From the NCBI RefSeq assembly GCF_010726645.1, contig NZ_AP022563.1, positions 2,976,001-3,040,000 on the forward strand: a stretch of DNA of 64,000 nucleotides. The letters are read 5' to 3'. Made by a program: the position numbers and the translations under genes. The notes beneath the pieces were generated by a model. It saw only the letters and a program-made list of their open reading frames with translations, was not told the origin of the DNA and did no database searches. The DNA is from Mycolicibacterium duvalii (GTDB lineage: Bacteria; Actinomycetota; Actinomycetes; Mycobacteriales; Mycobacteriaceae). Shown piece after piece: positions 47,706-57,647 of the stretch; position 1 is the stretch's first letter, and the number at the start of each line of letters is the position of its first letter.

Positions 47706-50117
47706 CTAACGAGCTCGCCTGCGGGCGCGCGGTGACATCAGCCGCGCCAGCCGCTGCCGCGGTGACCCTGCGGCGGACCGCATACCGCTGCGCTCGTCCT
47801 GCGCGACGAGCAGGCGCAGCAGTTCTGCCGCGTCGACCGGCGGGCTGAAATGGTGGCCCTGCACGACGTCGCAGCCGAACGATTCCAGCGCTGCGACGGC
47901 GTCGGACGTCTCGACGCCCTCGGCAACCGTGATCAGGCCCAACGTGTGCGACAGGTCGATGACCGCGCGCACGATGGCCGCGGCGTCGGCGTCGTCGGTG
48001 ACCGAGGCGATGAAAGATCGGTCCAGCTTGACCTCGTCGATCGGCAGGTCCCGCAGATAGGACAGCGCCGAATAGCCGGTACCGAAGTCGTCGATCGCGA
48101 TGGCGACCCCGAGGGTCCAAATCTGGTCGAGGACGGCACGCGCCTGCTCCAGATGGCCCAGCATGAACTCCTCGGTGATCTCGACCGCGAGCAGTGCGGC
48201 GGGCACCTGGTGGCGGGCCAGCGTCTCGGTGATGCGCTCCGGCAGCCCGCGGTCGGTGACGAACGGTGCCGGCAGGTTCACCGACACCGGCAGCGGGTGA
48301 CCCTCGGCGCTCCACCGCCCGACGTCGGTCAGGGCGCGGTCGATGACGAACTCGGTCATCGCGTCCATCAGGCTGTGGTGACGGGCCAGCGGCAGGAACT
48401 GGTCGGGGTAGAGCATCCCGAGCCTCGGATGCGGCCAGCGCACCAGCGCTTCCGCCCCGCAGATCTCCCGCGTCGGCAGGGCCACCTTCGGTTGGTAGTG
48501 CACCGTCAGCTCACCGCGCTCGATCGCGCGGCGCAGCTGCGCCAGCATCTCCATGTTCGCCCGCGTCGTGCTCTGCCCGGTCTGATCGGCGGCGTAGACC
48601 AGCACACCGGCGCGAGACTGCTTGGCCCGGTACATCGCGATGTCGGCGTGGCGCAACAGCGTCGTGAGCTCGCGGCCGTGCTCGGCGGCCACCGCGATCC
48701 CGACGCTGGCGTCCGTGCGGATCTCCACCCCGTCGAGCTCGAATCCTTCCTGAAGTACGGCGATCAGCGTCGACGCCAGCGCCACGGCGGCGTCCACCCG
48801 GGCCTCGGGCAGCAGCACCACGAACTCGTCGCCGCCCAGCCGGCCCACCACGGCGGTGTCCTCGACCGAGGCAGCCAGCCGCGACGCCACCATCCGCAGC
48901 AGTTCGTCACCAGCGGCGTGCCCCAGCGAGTCGTTCACGTCTTTGAAGTGGTCGAGGTCGAAAAGCAGGAGGGCGCAATGGAATCCGCTGTCGTCGGTGC
49001 ATCGTTCGGCCAGCACCTGGGACGCCCGTTCGTAGAATCCGCGGCGGTTCAGCAGCCCGGTCAACTCGTCGGTGCGTGCCTCGCGGGCGCGGACACCGGC
49101 AGACCGGGCTTCGAAGAACGCCACCGCCAGCCGGGCCAGCGCGGCCAGCAGCGTGGCCACCGCCAACCACCGGGCAGCCGGGGTGATCGAGATGTAGCCG
49201 GCCGCGGCCAGCACGCCGATAGCCGCGCACGCCGCCAACAGCGGTGCCGCCAGCGGCGCCCACGTGGGCGGCGGACGCTGGTGCAACGAGCGCGACGGGA
49301 ACCCCGGAGCCACCGCGATCAGCAGAGCCGCGAGCACCCAGCTGCCGTCGAGCAGTCCACCCGGCTGATAGTCGCCGCGCGCCAGCCGCATCACGAACAG
49401 CGAGTTCGTCGCCGCGAACACCACCAGTCCGGCGGCCAACCACCACATCGCCGGGGGCACCCGCCACCGCAGCGAAGACAGCGAGAACACCACCAGTGCC
49501 AGCAGCACAAGATCGGCGATCGGGTAGACGAGCGTCGCCGCTGCCCGGGTGAAGTCGGGACCCAGATACGCCAGCAGTTGCGGCACGACGAGCGCCGCGC
49601 CGACGGTGGCCGTTCCCAGCCCCACCACCACCCCGTCGAAGACCCGCCCCAGCGGCACCCGCCGCATCCGCGGCCGGGTCAGCAGGATCAGACCCAGGCA
49701 ACCGCATGGGTAGAACGCCAGCCACAGCCCCGCCCAGACCGACGGCGTGGGCAACACCGTCGTCGGCTGCACGAACCACAGGTAGTAGATGTTGGCCGCT
49801 CCGGACGACAGCAGGCCGGCCGCGATGATCCGCCACGCCATCCGATCGGGTGACGTCGCCGGCGTCCGCACGACGCACAGGACGGTGGCCGCCACCCAGG
49901 CGAGGTTCTGGCCGATGCCGTCCAACCACCAGGAGTAGCCGGGCTGGGGCCGCACACCGGGCAGCGTGGTCACCAGATATGCCGCGATGATGACCAGCAG
50001 CCCGAGCTGCACCGCCGGGTGGCGCGCGCTCCGGAGTCTCCTGGCAACACGCAACAGCCGACTCGTCGCCGGCTTCAGTTCAGTCGACGCGTCACCGACT
50101 GGGGCGACGGCGCTCAC
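47706..50117 (-). CDS. GGDEF-EAL cyclic-di-GMP turnover protein with membrane sensor
   Basis: 803 residues. About ten hydrophobic segments in the first 330 residues form a membrane sensor. The GGDEF domain follows (TDELTGLLNRRGFYERA, LLLFDLDHFKDVNDSLGH, active-site RLGGDEFVVLL), and then an EAL domain (CGAEALVRWPHPRLGMLYP, EITEEFMLG, IDDFGTGYSALSYL, KLDRSFIASV, AEGVETSD). The signature residues for both synthesis and hydrolysis of cyclic di-GMP are retained, so a bifunctional enzyme is likely. Many exopolysaccharide systems are controlled by this messenger, and a BcsB-like gene lies at 27-1982, but a link is inference. Confidence 0.95.
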   Translation of the reverse strand: MSAVAPVGDASTELKPATSRLLRVARRLRSARHPAVQLGLLVIIAAYLVTTLPGVRPQPGYSWWLDGIGQNLAWVAATVLCVVRTPATSPDRMAWRIIAAGLLSSGAANIYYLWFVQPTTVLPTPSVWAGLWLAFYPCGCLGLILLTRPRMRRVPLGRVFDGVVVGLGTATVGAALVVPQLLAYLGPDFTRAAATLVYPIADLVLLALVVFSLSSLRWRVPPAMWWLAAGLVVFAATNSLFVMRLARGDYQPGGLLDGSWVLAALLIAVAPGFPSRSLHQRPPPTWAPLAAPLLAACAAIGVLAAAGYISITPAARWLAVATLLAALARLAVAFFEARSAGVRAREARTDELTGLLNRRGFYERASQVLAERCTDDSGFHCALLLFDLDHFKDVNDSLGHAAGDELLRMVASRLAASVEDTAVVGRLGGDEFVVLLPEARVDAAVALASTLIAVLQEGFELDGVEIRTDASVGIAVAAEHGRELTTLLRHADIAMYRAKQSRAGVLVYAADQTGQSTTRANMEMLAQLRRAIERGELTVHYQPKVALPTREICGAEALVRWPHPRLGMLYPDQFLPLARHHSLMDAMTEFVIDRALTDVGRWSAEGHPLPVSVNLPAPFVTDRGLPERITETLARHQVPAALLAVEITEEFMLGHLEQARAVLDQIWTLGVAIAIDDFGTGYSALSYLRDLPIDEVKLDRSFIASVTDDADAAAIVRAVIDLSHTLGLITVAEGVETSDAVAALESFGCDVVQGHHFSPPVDAAELLRLLVAQDERSGMRSAAGSPRQRLARLMSPRARRRAR

Positions 50118-50292
50118 CCGTGACCGATCGTGTGGCAGATTGCACTGATCGCGTCAGCGGGATTGCCAGCCTGGAAACTCTCATGACAATCGGGCCTTCT
50201 TCACACAGCCGAGCTGTGCCTATCTGGTGAATCTGGCCGTAGCGTAAGCGAGCACGACATAACCCGGCACATGTTTGCTGAATTTTGCTTGA

Positions 50293-52413
<2,121 letters not shown>

Positions 52414-52426
52414 CCCGGTTTACCTA

Positions 52427-52467
52427 CGAAACCCGCACCCTCGGAGGCCCCGAGCGTGCGGGTTTCG
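52427..52467 (+). terminator. Hairpin terminator after accA3
   Basis: Arms CGAAACCCGCAC / GTGCGGGTTTCG (12 bp) with a 17-base loop, followed by TCGTTT; 14 bases after the accA3 stop. Confidence 0.85.
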
Positions 52468-52636
52468 TCGTTTAGCTGAGTGGCGGGCGCCGCCGTCGCA
52501 TACGCGACCCCTGGTAGCGGAATGTGGTTTTCCGGAAATGTCTTCACAGGCCCACGACCTGGGTATACATTCTGCTCATCGCGATGTTTCCGTTTGCCGG
52601 GTGCGACGGCGGCGTCAATAATACCGAGGGGTGGAA

Positions 52637-52675
52637 CGGCCCCGCTTCGGTAGCTCCGGCCCCGAAGCGGGGCCG
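52637..52675. terminator. Strong GC-rich hairpin between accA3 and the next gene
   Basis: Perfect 14-bp arms CGGCCCCGCTTCGG / CCGAAGCGGGGCCG around an 11-base loop. No gene ends directly before it, so it could be a second accA3 terminator or an RNA regulatory hairpin in the leader of the gene at 52725. Confidence 0.6.
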
Positions 52676-52724
52676 ATCCCTTTGCATGGCGCGCTGATCC
52701 CGTAGACGTGGCAAGCTCGCGTGC

Positions 52725-53039
52725 GTGGAACCCGTCGAGATCAATGCCGGCTCCTGGTACCTGCGTGCGCTGCGCGCCGACGACCGTGTCGATGACCGAC
52801 CCGCGCTGGCCGACCTCGGCGAACACTCCCCCGGCCACGTCGACGACGCCGCGGCACAGTGGGAGTCCGAGACCCGGTTCACCTGGGCGGTGTGCGAGCC
52901 CACCACCGGGGAACTGCTCGCCGAGGTCGCCCTGGACCCGGCCAGCCGCGACGTCACGGTGCGTTGCCGCCCCGGCTGCGACGAAGCCGGACAGACCGGC
53001 GCGGAGGCGGTGCGCCGCTTCGCTGCGGCCATGCTGTGA
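52725..53039 (+). CDS. Short GNAT-like protein
   Basis: 104 residues, GTG start. EINAGSWYLRALRADDRVDDRP and FTWAVCEPTTGELLAEVALD correspond to the first strands of a GNAT acetyltransferase fold. The chain then ends with DVTVRCRPGCDEAG and AEAVRRFAAAML, too short to contain the full acetyl-CoA site. It may be a compact family of mycobacterial GNAT-like proteins or a degenerate one. A terminator follows 24 bases downstream. Confidence 0.55.
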   Translation: MEPVEINAGSWYLRALRADDRVDDRPALADLGEHSPGHVDDAAAQWESETRFTWAVCEPTTGELLAEVALDPASRDVTVRCRPGCDEAGQTGAEAVRRFAAAML

Positions 53040-53063
53040 ACACGGGTGACGGCTCTGCAAAAG

Positions 53064-53101
53064 GCAGAGGTCACGAGCCCTGGAGTGCTCGTGACCTCTG
53101 C
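53064..53101. terminator. Bidirectional hairpin terminator
   Basis: Perfect 14-bp arms GCAGAGGTCACGAG / CTCGTGACCTCTGC with a 10-base loop, between the convergent GNAT-like gene and the secreted-protein gene. Confidence 0.85.
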
Positions 53102-53115
53102 AGATATGGGTGGCT

Positions 53116-53358
53116 TCAACGGCTCTGGTGCACGGTGGTGTCGACGTGCGGAGCCGAAGCCATCGTAGGCCAGTAGTACATCCCGAACCGCGGATATGCC
53201 ATTACCTGCCGGGCGTGCGTGTCGGGGGTGGCGGTGATGCCGCCGTGGCCGTCGCTGGAGACCGAGGCGCCGGCCGGGCCGGCCATTCCGAGGGTCACGC
53301 CGGCAAGGATCCCGGCCGAGACCAGCGGTGCGGCGATCAGGCGCTTGATGCGGTTCAT
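53116..53358 (-). CDS. Small secreted protein of unknown function
   Basis: 80 residues from the ATG at 53358, with AAGGAG in good position; the frame upstream is not supported. Signal peptide about 1-32 (IAAPLVSAGILAGVTLGMAG, cleavage after AGA). Mature peptide about 48 residues with VMAYPRFGMYYWPTM. No family recognised. Confidence 0.75.
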   Translation of the reverse strand: MNRIKRLIAAPLVSAGILAGVTLGMAGPAGASVSSDGHGGITATPDTHARQVMAYPRFGMYYWPTMASAPHVDTTVHQSR

Positions 53359-53478
53359 GGTCGTCTCCTTCTGTCGCTTACTGCGTTGAGACAACTCTCT
53401 CCGACCTGCGGCGATGCGCATATCGGGTGATTAGATGATGATCCGGTGGAATCGTCGTTCCCCCGATCGGAGGACACG

Positions 53479-54042
53479 TCACGGTTCGTCGACGTCTTCT
53501 CCAGAGGCGAGATCCGCGCAGTCGACGGCGACGACGTCGGCTCGCGATCGCAGGAACGCCCCGGCGCCGGTGTCCCCGTGCAACGTGTCGAGCAGGGCGG
53601 GCCAGTGGCGGCGCGCGAGGACGACCGGATGGCCGGGCCGGCCGCCGTAGACCGCGCGCGCCAGGCCGGCCTCCGATGACCGGGCCGCCTGCAGTGCCCG
53701 GCGGACGACGGCGGCGTCGACGTCGGGAGTGTCGACAGTGGTGAGGACGGCGAACTCGGCCCACCCCGGCGCGGCCGCCAGCCCAGCGCGAACCGAATTG
53801 CTCAGTCCCCCAGCCCAATCCGGGGCGATGACGGCGCGGGCCGGGGCGGGCACATCGACCATCACTGCCCCCAGTACGACGACGACGTCGTCGCATCCAC
53901 CGCCCGAGAGCGCCGCGACCCCGGCGCGCAACCAGGCACCGCCCTCGGCCTGCACCTTCGGCATGCCGTACCGGGTCCCGGCACCGGCGGCCAGCAGCAC
54001 CCCGGCAGCCGAGAATCCCTCCCGGCCAACGTTTTTCATCAT
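53479..54042 (-). CDS. MocA/MobA-like NTP transferase
   Basis: 187 residues. Nucleotide-binding LLAAGAGTRYGMPKVQAEG (the LAAG.S.R.G..K pattern), LSNSVRAGLAAAPGWAEF, LTTVDTPDVDAAVVRRAL (metal-binding Asp), YGGRPGHPVVLARRHWPAL and GDTGAGAFLR match the MocA/MobA group, which transfers CMP or GMP to molybdenum cofactor, although related proteins use other substrates. No molybdoenzyme genes are adjacent. The start may be the tandem ATG at 54042 or 54039. Confidence 0.85.
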   Translation of the reverse strand: MMKNVGREGFSAAGVLLAAGAGTRYGMPKVQAEGGAWLRAGVAALSGGGCDDVVVVLGAVMVDVPAPARAVIAPDWAGGLSNSVRAGLAAAPGWAEFAVLTTVDTPDVDAAVVRRALQAARSSEAGLARAVYGGRPGHPVVLARRHWPALLDTLHGDTGAGAFLRSRADVVAVDCADLASGEDVDEP

Positions 54043-54272
54043 CCGCAGCGCAGGGTCACTGACGCGCGCGTCAACGTGTTCCTGAGAATTGTGAACATCT
54101 GCTCAGAATTATTGTCCAAGATCACCCAACCGGCGTAGGGTTCGAGACACGGGTTGAACTTGACAGCCTTCCAGACGTCATCGAACGCGGACCGCCACGG
54201 CAGGTTCGCGCACGGCTTTTAGACCCAGGGCCCCTTGGCGTGAAACCACAGCAATCGACTGATGGAGTCACC

Positions 54273-54698
54273 ATGCCTTCCACCGCCCCCGAAATTTCCA
54301 CCGACCAGCTGACCTGCAACGCCGCTCTCTTCGAGCGGCAGCGGCCGCAACCGTCGACCGCGGTGGTGTCCGCGCGCGGCGAGCTTGACGCAGCCAACTG
54401 TGACGAGTTCGTCGACTTCACACTGCGCGACGGCGAGCACACGCACTGGCTGGTCGTCGACCTGACCGGGCTCAGCTTCTTCGCCACCGCCGGATTCTCG
54501 GCGCTGCAGCGGCTCAATGTGCGCTGCGCCGGTGAGGACATCCGCTGGGCGCTGGTGCCCAGCCTGGCCGTCGACCGGTTGCTGCGGATCTGCGATCCGG
54601 ACTCGACGCTGCCGATCTGCATCGACGTCACCACCGCGCTGACCGCGGTGCACGGCGATCCGCCTCGGCTACTCGAGCTGATCCCGGAGCCGCGCTAG
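54273..54698 (+). CDS. STAS-domain anti-sigma-factor antagonist-like protein
   Basis: 141 residues from the ATG at 54273 (GGAG five bases upstream); an upstream ATG at 54240 is possible. STAS fold: TAVVSARGELDAANCDEFVD, THWLVVDLTGLSFFATAGFS (the segment holding the phosphorylatable Ser/Thr of SpoIIAA-like proteins reads ATAGFSAL), ALQRLNVRCAGEDIRWALVP. It probably counteracts the RsbW-type anti-sigma factor encoded next to sigF, as RsfA/RsfB do in M. tuberculosis. Its 3' end overlaps the sigF 3' end by 30 bases on the other strand. Confidence 0.85.
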   Translation: MPSTAPEISTDQLTCNAALFERQRPQPSTAVVSARGELDAANCDEFVDFTLRDGEHTHWLVVDLTGLSFFATAGFSALQRLNVRCAGEDIRWALVPSLAVDRLLRICDPDSTLPICIDVTTALTAVHGDPPRLLELIPEPR

Positions 54699-55457
54699 CG
54701 ACTTCGCCAGCAGCCGCGAGACGTGCATCTGTGAGATGCCGACCCGCTCGGCGATCTGCGTCTGCGTCATCGACTCGAAGAACCGCAGCACCAGCACGGT
54801 GCGCTCGCGCTCGGGCAGCGCCTCCAGCAGCGGCCGCAGCGCTTCCCGGTTCTCGATCTGGTCCAGGCTCATGTCGACGTCGCCGAGCGTGTCGGCGATC
54901 GCCGGGGCGTCTTCGTTGCCGCTGCCGCCACCGCTGTCGATCGACAGCGTGTTGTAGGAACTGCCGGCGACCAGGCCCTCGATGACCTCGTCGCGGTCCA
55001 TCTCCAGCTCGGCGGCCAACTCGGTGGCCGTCGGCGCGCGCCCCAGCCGCTGCGACAGCTCGGCCGTCGCCGCGCCCAGCCGCAGGTGCAGCTCCTTGAG
55101 CCGGCGCGGCACCTTGACCGACCAGCTGTTGTCGCGGAAGTGGCGGCGGACCTCGCCCATGATTGTCGGCACCGCGAAGGACACGAAGTCCGAGCCGGCG
55201 GTGACGTCGAACCGGATCACCGCGTTGACCAGGCCCACCCGGGCGACCTGCACCAAGTCGTCGCGCGGTTCGCCGCGGCCGTCGAAGCGGCGGGCGATGT
55301 GGTCGGCCAGCGGCAGGCAGCGCTCCACGATGCGGTCTCGCTGCCGCTGGAAGGTAGCGGAGCCTTCCTCAAGGTTGGCCAGCGCGCGGAACATCTCCGC
55401 GACGTCGGCATACTCAGAGCTCGGTCGTGACGAGCCCTTCGACGACGAGCGCGTCAC
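54669..55457 (-). CDS. sigF: RNA polymerase sigma factor SigF
   Basis: 262 residues from the GTG at 55457, which overlaps the rsbW stop (GTGA) and gives the known SigF length. Region 2 RCLPLADHIARRFDGRGEPR, DDLVQVARVGLVNAVIRFDV, FVSFAVPTIMGEVRRHFRDN; region 3 SVKVPRRLKELHLRLGAAT; region 4 RERTVLVLRFFESMTQTQIA, GISQMHVSRLLAKSLARLRD. It controls a stress and stationary-phase regulon with promoters of the type GTTT-N16-GGGTAT, two candidates for which lie nearby. Confidence 0.97.
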   Translation of the reverse strand: MTRSSSKGSSRPSSEYADVAEMFRALANLEEGSATFQRQRDRIVERCLPLADHIARRFDGRGEPRDDLVQVARVGLVNAVIRFDVTAGSDFVSFAVPTIMGEVRRHFRDNSWSVKVPRRLKELHLRLGAATAELSQRLGRAPTATELAAELEMDRDEVIEGLVAGSSYNTLSIDSGGGSGNEDAPAIADTLGDVDMSLDQIENREALRPLLEALPERERTVLVLRFFESMTQTQIAERVGISQMHVSRLLAKSLARLRDQLE

Positions 55458-55885
55458 TGCAACGAACTCGCTCGCCTCGTCGTCATGGATATCCCGAACA
55501 CCTGGCCCGCCGGCGATTGCCCATTGGAGAAGGTGGTGACGTCGTCGGTCAGCGAGCTCAGCACGTGCCAGCTGAAGCTGCCCGGGGCGAGGATGTCGGG
55601 GTTGTCGCACGTAGTAGAGGCGTGCACCAGCAGCGCGTCGGGCTGCGGATCGACGACCAACAGCAGCGTCGAGTCGGGCACCGCGGACCGGATCAGCCGA
55701 GTACAGGCCTCGTCGACGGCCAGCCGCAGGTCGGCGACGGCGTCGAAGTCGAGGTCCTCGAAGGTGCCCATCGCGGCGACCAGCGTGCGCAACACCGCCA
55801 GATTCTCGAGCGTGGCGGCGACACGGAGTTCGACCGACTGCGCCCCGTAGCGCAGTCCTTCACCGTGGCTCGCGTCTTCGGCCAT
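55454..55885 (-). CDS. rsbW: Anti-sigma-F factor RsbW (UsfX)
   Basis: 143 residues from the ATG at 55885, preceded by GGGAGG; the frame extends to 55957 without support. GHKL/HATPase fold: VELRVAATLENLAVLRTLVA, FDAVADLRLAVDEACTRLI (N-box region, with Glu and Thr where Asn is common), PDSTLLLVVDPQPDALLVHA. It binds SigF and holds it inactive. Co-transcribed with, and coupled to, sigF. The STAS protein at 54273-54698 is the likely antagonist. Confidence 0.95.
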   Translation of the reverse strand: MAEDASHGEGLRYGAQSVELRVAATLENLAVLRTLVAAMGTFEDLDFDAVADLRLAVDEACTRLIRSAVPDSTLLLVVDPQPDALLVHASTTCDNPDILAPGSFSWHVLSSLTDDVTTFSNGQSPAGQVFGISMTTRRASSLQ

Positions 55886-55968
55886 TGGACCTCCCGGAAA
55901 CGTCGAAGCGAGACTACCCCAGCGTGCAGCCCCGTTATTCATGGGTGCTTCGGGCATCTGTGGACAGA

Positions 55969-55994
55969 GTTAGGCGGCTCCCCCGCTCGGGTAA
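55969..55994 (+). promoter_or_regulatory. SigF-type promoter candidate for the 48-residue membrane peptide
   Basis: GTTA, a 16-base spacer, then GGGTAA at 55989-55994, close to the mycobacterial SigF consensus GTTT-N15-17-GGGTAT. The start codon at 56004 is only nine bases after the -10, so the transcript would be leaderless or nearly so. Confidence 0.55.
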
Positions 55995-56003
55995 CCGCCC
56001 GCC

Positions 56004-56150
56004 ATGAGTGACACCGAACCTGCCGACACCCGAAAGCGCCCGCTGCGCCGCATCCTGGTCGTGTCCGCGATCGTGCTCGGGGTGCTGATCCTGCTCGGCG
56101 TGGGGATCTACGCCGCCGCGTTCCTGATCCTGGCGCCGATGATGCAGTAG
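56004..56150 (+). CDS. 48-residue single-pass membrane peptide
   Basis: ATG start, 48 codons: hydrophilic basic N-terminus (MSDTEPADTRKRPLRR) then one hydrophobic helix (about residues 17-45, LVVSAIVLGVLILLGVGI) and stop. Too short for most gene finders but with the right codon use, a typical start and a SigF-like promoter directly upstream. Divergent from rsbW-sigF. Function unknown; a small stress membrane protein is an inference. Confidence 0.65.
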   Translation: MSDTEPADTRKRPLRRILVVSAIVLGVLILLGVGIYAAAFLILAPMMQ

Positions 56151-56273
56151 CAGCCCTGGGCCCGCTTCTGGACTTCTCATGGTCCGGCTCTGATACCCCG
56201 GTGCGAGCAGGGCCCAAACCCCACCTGAAATGTGTTGTTGATCAGTGACGTTCAGCTGAGACGGGCGTCACTC

Positions 56274-56299
56274 GTTTAGCTCTTCGGCGCCCTGGGAAG
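56274..56299 (+). promoter_or_regulatory. SigF-type promoter candidate for the CsbD-like gene
   Basis: GTTT, a 16-base spacer, then GGGAAG at 56294-56299; the -35 is perfect and four of six -10 bases match GGGTAT. It lies 65 bases upstream of the CsbD-like start. Confidence 0.5.
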
Positions 56300-56364
56300 C
56301 CTCTTGGCATCCGGTCTTGGAAGTCCGGAGATCGATTACTGACACCACACCGGAAGGTAGCGCG

Positions 56365-56604
56365 ATGAGCGACGATAACAAGAGCGGTCCCGAAGAAGGC
56401 ATCAAGGGCGTCGTCGAGGACGTGAAGGGCAAGGCCAAGGAAGGCATTGGCACCGTCACCGGCCGTGACGACATGGTCCGCGAGGGCAAGGCCCAGCAGG
56501 ACAAGGCCGACGCGCAGCAGGACGCCGCGAAGAAGGAAGCCGAGGCCGAGTCGGCCCGCGGCGGCGCCAAGGCTGCTGAGGAGCGCCAGAAGTCCGAGCA
56601 GTAA
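56365..56604 (+). CDS. CsbD-like general stress protein
   Basis: 79 residues from the ATG at 56365, with GGAAGG upstream. Very hydrophilic, rich in Lys, Glu, Asp and Ala: GPEEGIKGVVEDVKGKAKEG, IGTVTGRDDMVREGKAQQDK, DAAKKEAEAESARGGAKAAE. The G..KG..KD..GK..G..G pattern is the CsbD family, sigma-B/SigF-type stress proteins of unknown biochemical role. It is close to sigF and has a SigF-like promoter. A strong terminator follows. Confidence 0.88.
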   Translation: MSDDNKSGPEEGIKGVVEDVKGKAKEGIGTVTGRDDMVREGKAQQDKADAQQDAAKKEAEAESARGGAKAAEERQKSEQ

Positions 56605-56614
56605 AACTTTCGAT

Positions 56615-56652
56615 GCAATGAGCCCGGTCGGTTCGCCGACCGGGCTCATTGC
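56615..56652 (+). terminator. Hairpin terminator after the CsbD-like gene
   Basis: 17-bp arms starting GCAATGAGCCCGGTCGG and closing CCGACCGGGCTCATTGC, with a TTCG tetraloop; 11 bases after the stop. It could also serve the convergent gene ending at 56656. Confidence 0.9.
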
Positions 56653-56655
56653 TGT

Positions 56656-57003
56656 TCAGGACAGGTAGCCGGGCAGATTGGGCGCTGCGGTGAGCACCAT
56701 CAGGGCCAGCAACCAAGCCGCCGAGACCACCCAGGCGATATGGTCACGCCGGGCCCGCATACTGCGCGCCCACGCATAGAGTCCCCCGATGAGCAGGATG
56801 GCCGGCGCCCCGACGGCCAGCAGTGCGCGCTGCGGCGCCCCGCACGCCAACGGGTCGACGGTCGAACCGGTGCAGGTGCCCATCCAGACCGCGGCGAGCA
56901 CGAAAAAGCCGATCCCGGCTGCGGTGAAGCCCGCCGTGACCCGCACCGCCACACCCCGGTGCGGACGGGTCCTGGAATGGGACGGGTTGGCCAACATCTG
57001 CAC
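56656..57003 (-). CDS. Small membrane protein of unknown function
   Basis: 115 residues, three hydrophobic segments (about 26-43, 60-78 and 88-108) with two cysteines in the first loop (TCTGSTVDPLACGAP). No family recognised. Convergent with the CsbD-like gene, with the hairpin terminator between. Confidence 0.65.
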   Translation of the reverse strand: MQMLANPSHSRTRPHRGVAVRVTAGFTAAGIGFFVLAAVWMGTCTGSTVDPLACGAPQRALLAVGAPAILLIGGLYAWARSMRARRDHIAWVVSAAWLLALMVLTAAPNLPGYLS

Positions 57004-57106
57004 ATTCCCTTTTGTTCGCGGCTCAAGAGCCCCCCGGCTCAGCGCAGCGGGGATTCCCGCTGCGTGGCGGCGTGAAACGTCGGAGGCGGGGTTTACGCTT
57101 CGCGCC

Positions 57107-57640
57107 GTGGTCTGGAAGCTCTACGCGGTGTTGGCGGTGGCGGCAGGCCTGACCGCGTATCTGACCGGGCTCGGTCCCGGCTGGAGCGTTCTGATCGCGC
57201 TGACGGTCCCTCTGGTGCCGCGTTTCCTGATCGGCGTCTTCTCCGGAGCGGCCACCTCGTCGCCGCGGGAGGACCCCGCGATGTCGGCGATGTCGGGCAC
57301 CGAGTTCGAGGACTATGTCGCGCGTATCGCCCGCTCCTGCGGGGTGCCGGTGATCATGACGTCGTTGACCGGCGACTGGGGCGTCGACCTCATCGTCGGG
57401 CACCGCCCGCACCGGCTCGCCGTGCAATGCAAGCGGCTCTCCCGACCCGTCGGCGCCGCCGCGGTACAGGAGGTCGTCGCCGGGGCGCCGATGCAGGACT
57501 GCACCCGAACGATGGTCGTCACCAACCACGAATTCACCCCCGCGGCACGCACACTGGCCGAGCGGCACGGCTGCGAGCTGGTCGCCGGAGCCGATCTGCC
57601 GCGGTTGCGGTCGATCATCCGGCGACTGACTGCGCAATGA
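57107..57640 (+). CDS. Membrane-anchored Mrr-type restriction-endonuclease-fold protein
   Basis: 177 residues from the GTG at 57107; the frame upstream is not credible. Two hydrophobic segments at residues 1-48, then an Mrr_cat-like nuclease domain: MSGTEFEDYVARIARSCGVP, SLTGDWGVDLIVGHRPHRLA, VQCKRLSRPVGAAAVQEVVA, MVVTNHEFTPAARTLAERHG. The D...QCK catalytic pattern is present (Asp in GVDL, Gln-Cys-Lys). Proteins of this kind may cut modified or foreign DNA; the membrane anchor is unusual. It precedes the SDR gene by 8 nt on the same strand. Confidence 0.85.
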   Translation: MVWKLYAVLAVAAGLTAYLTGLGPGWSVLIALTVPLVPRFLIGVFSGAATSSPREDPAMSAMSGTEFEDYVARIARSCGVPVIMTSLTGDWGVDLIVGHRPHRLAVQCKRLSRPVGAAAVQEVVAGAPMQDCTRTMVVTNHEFTPAARTLAERHGCELVAGADLPRLRSIIRRLTAQ

Positions 57641-57647
57641 TGGGCGC

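Noticed and set aside
47850-49853. Very long open frame on the plus strand opposite the GGDEF-EAL gene
   Set aside because: Its translation is Arg/His/Gly-rich with no domain, while the minus strand has unmistakable GGDEF and EAL motifs; high GC keeps antisense frames open.
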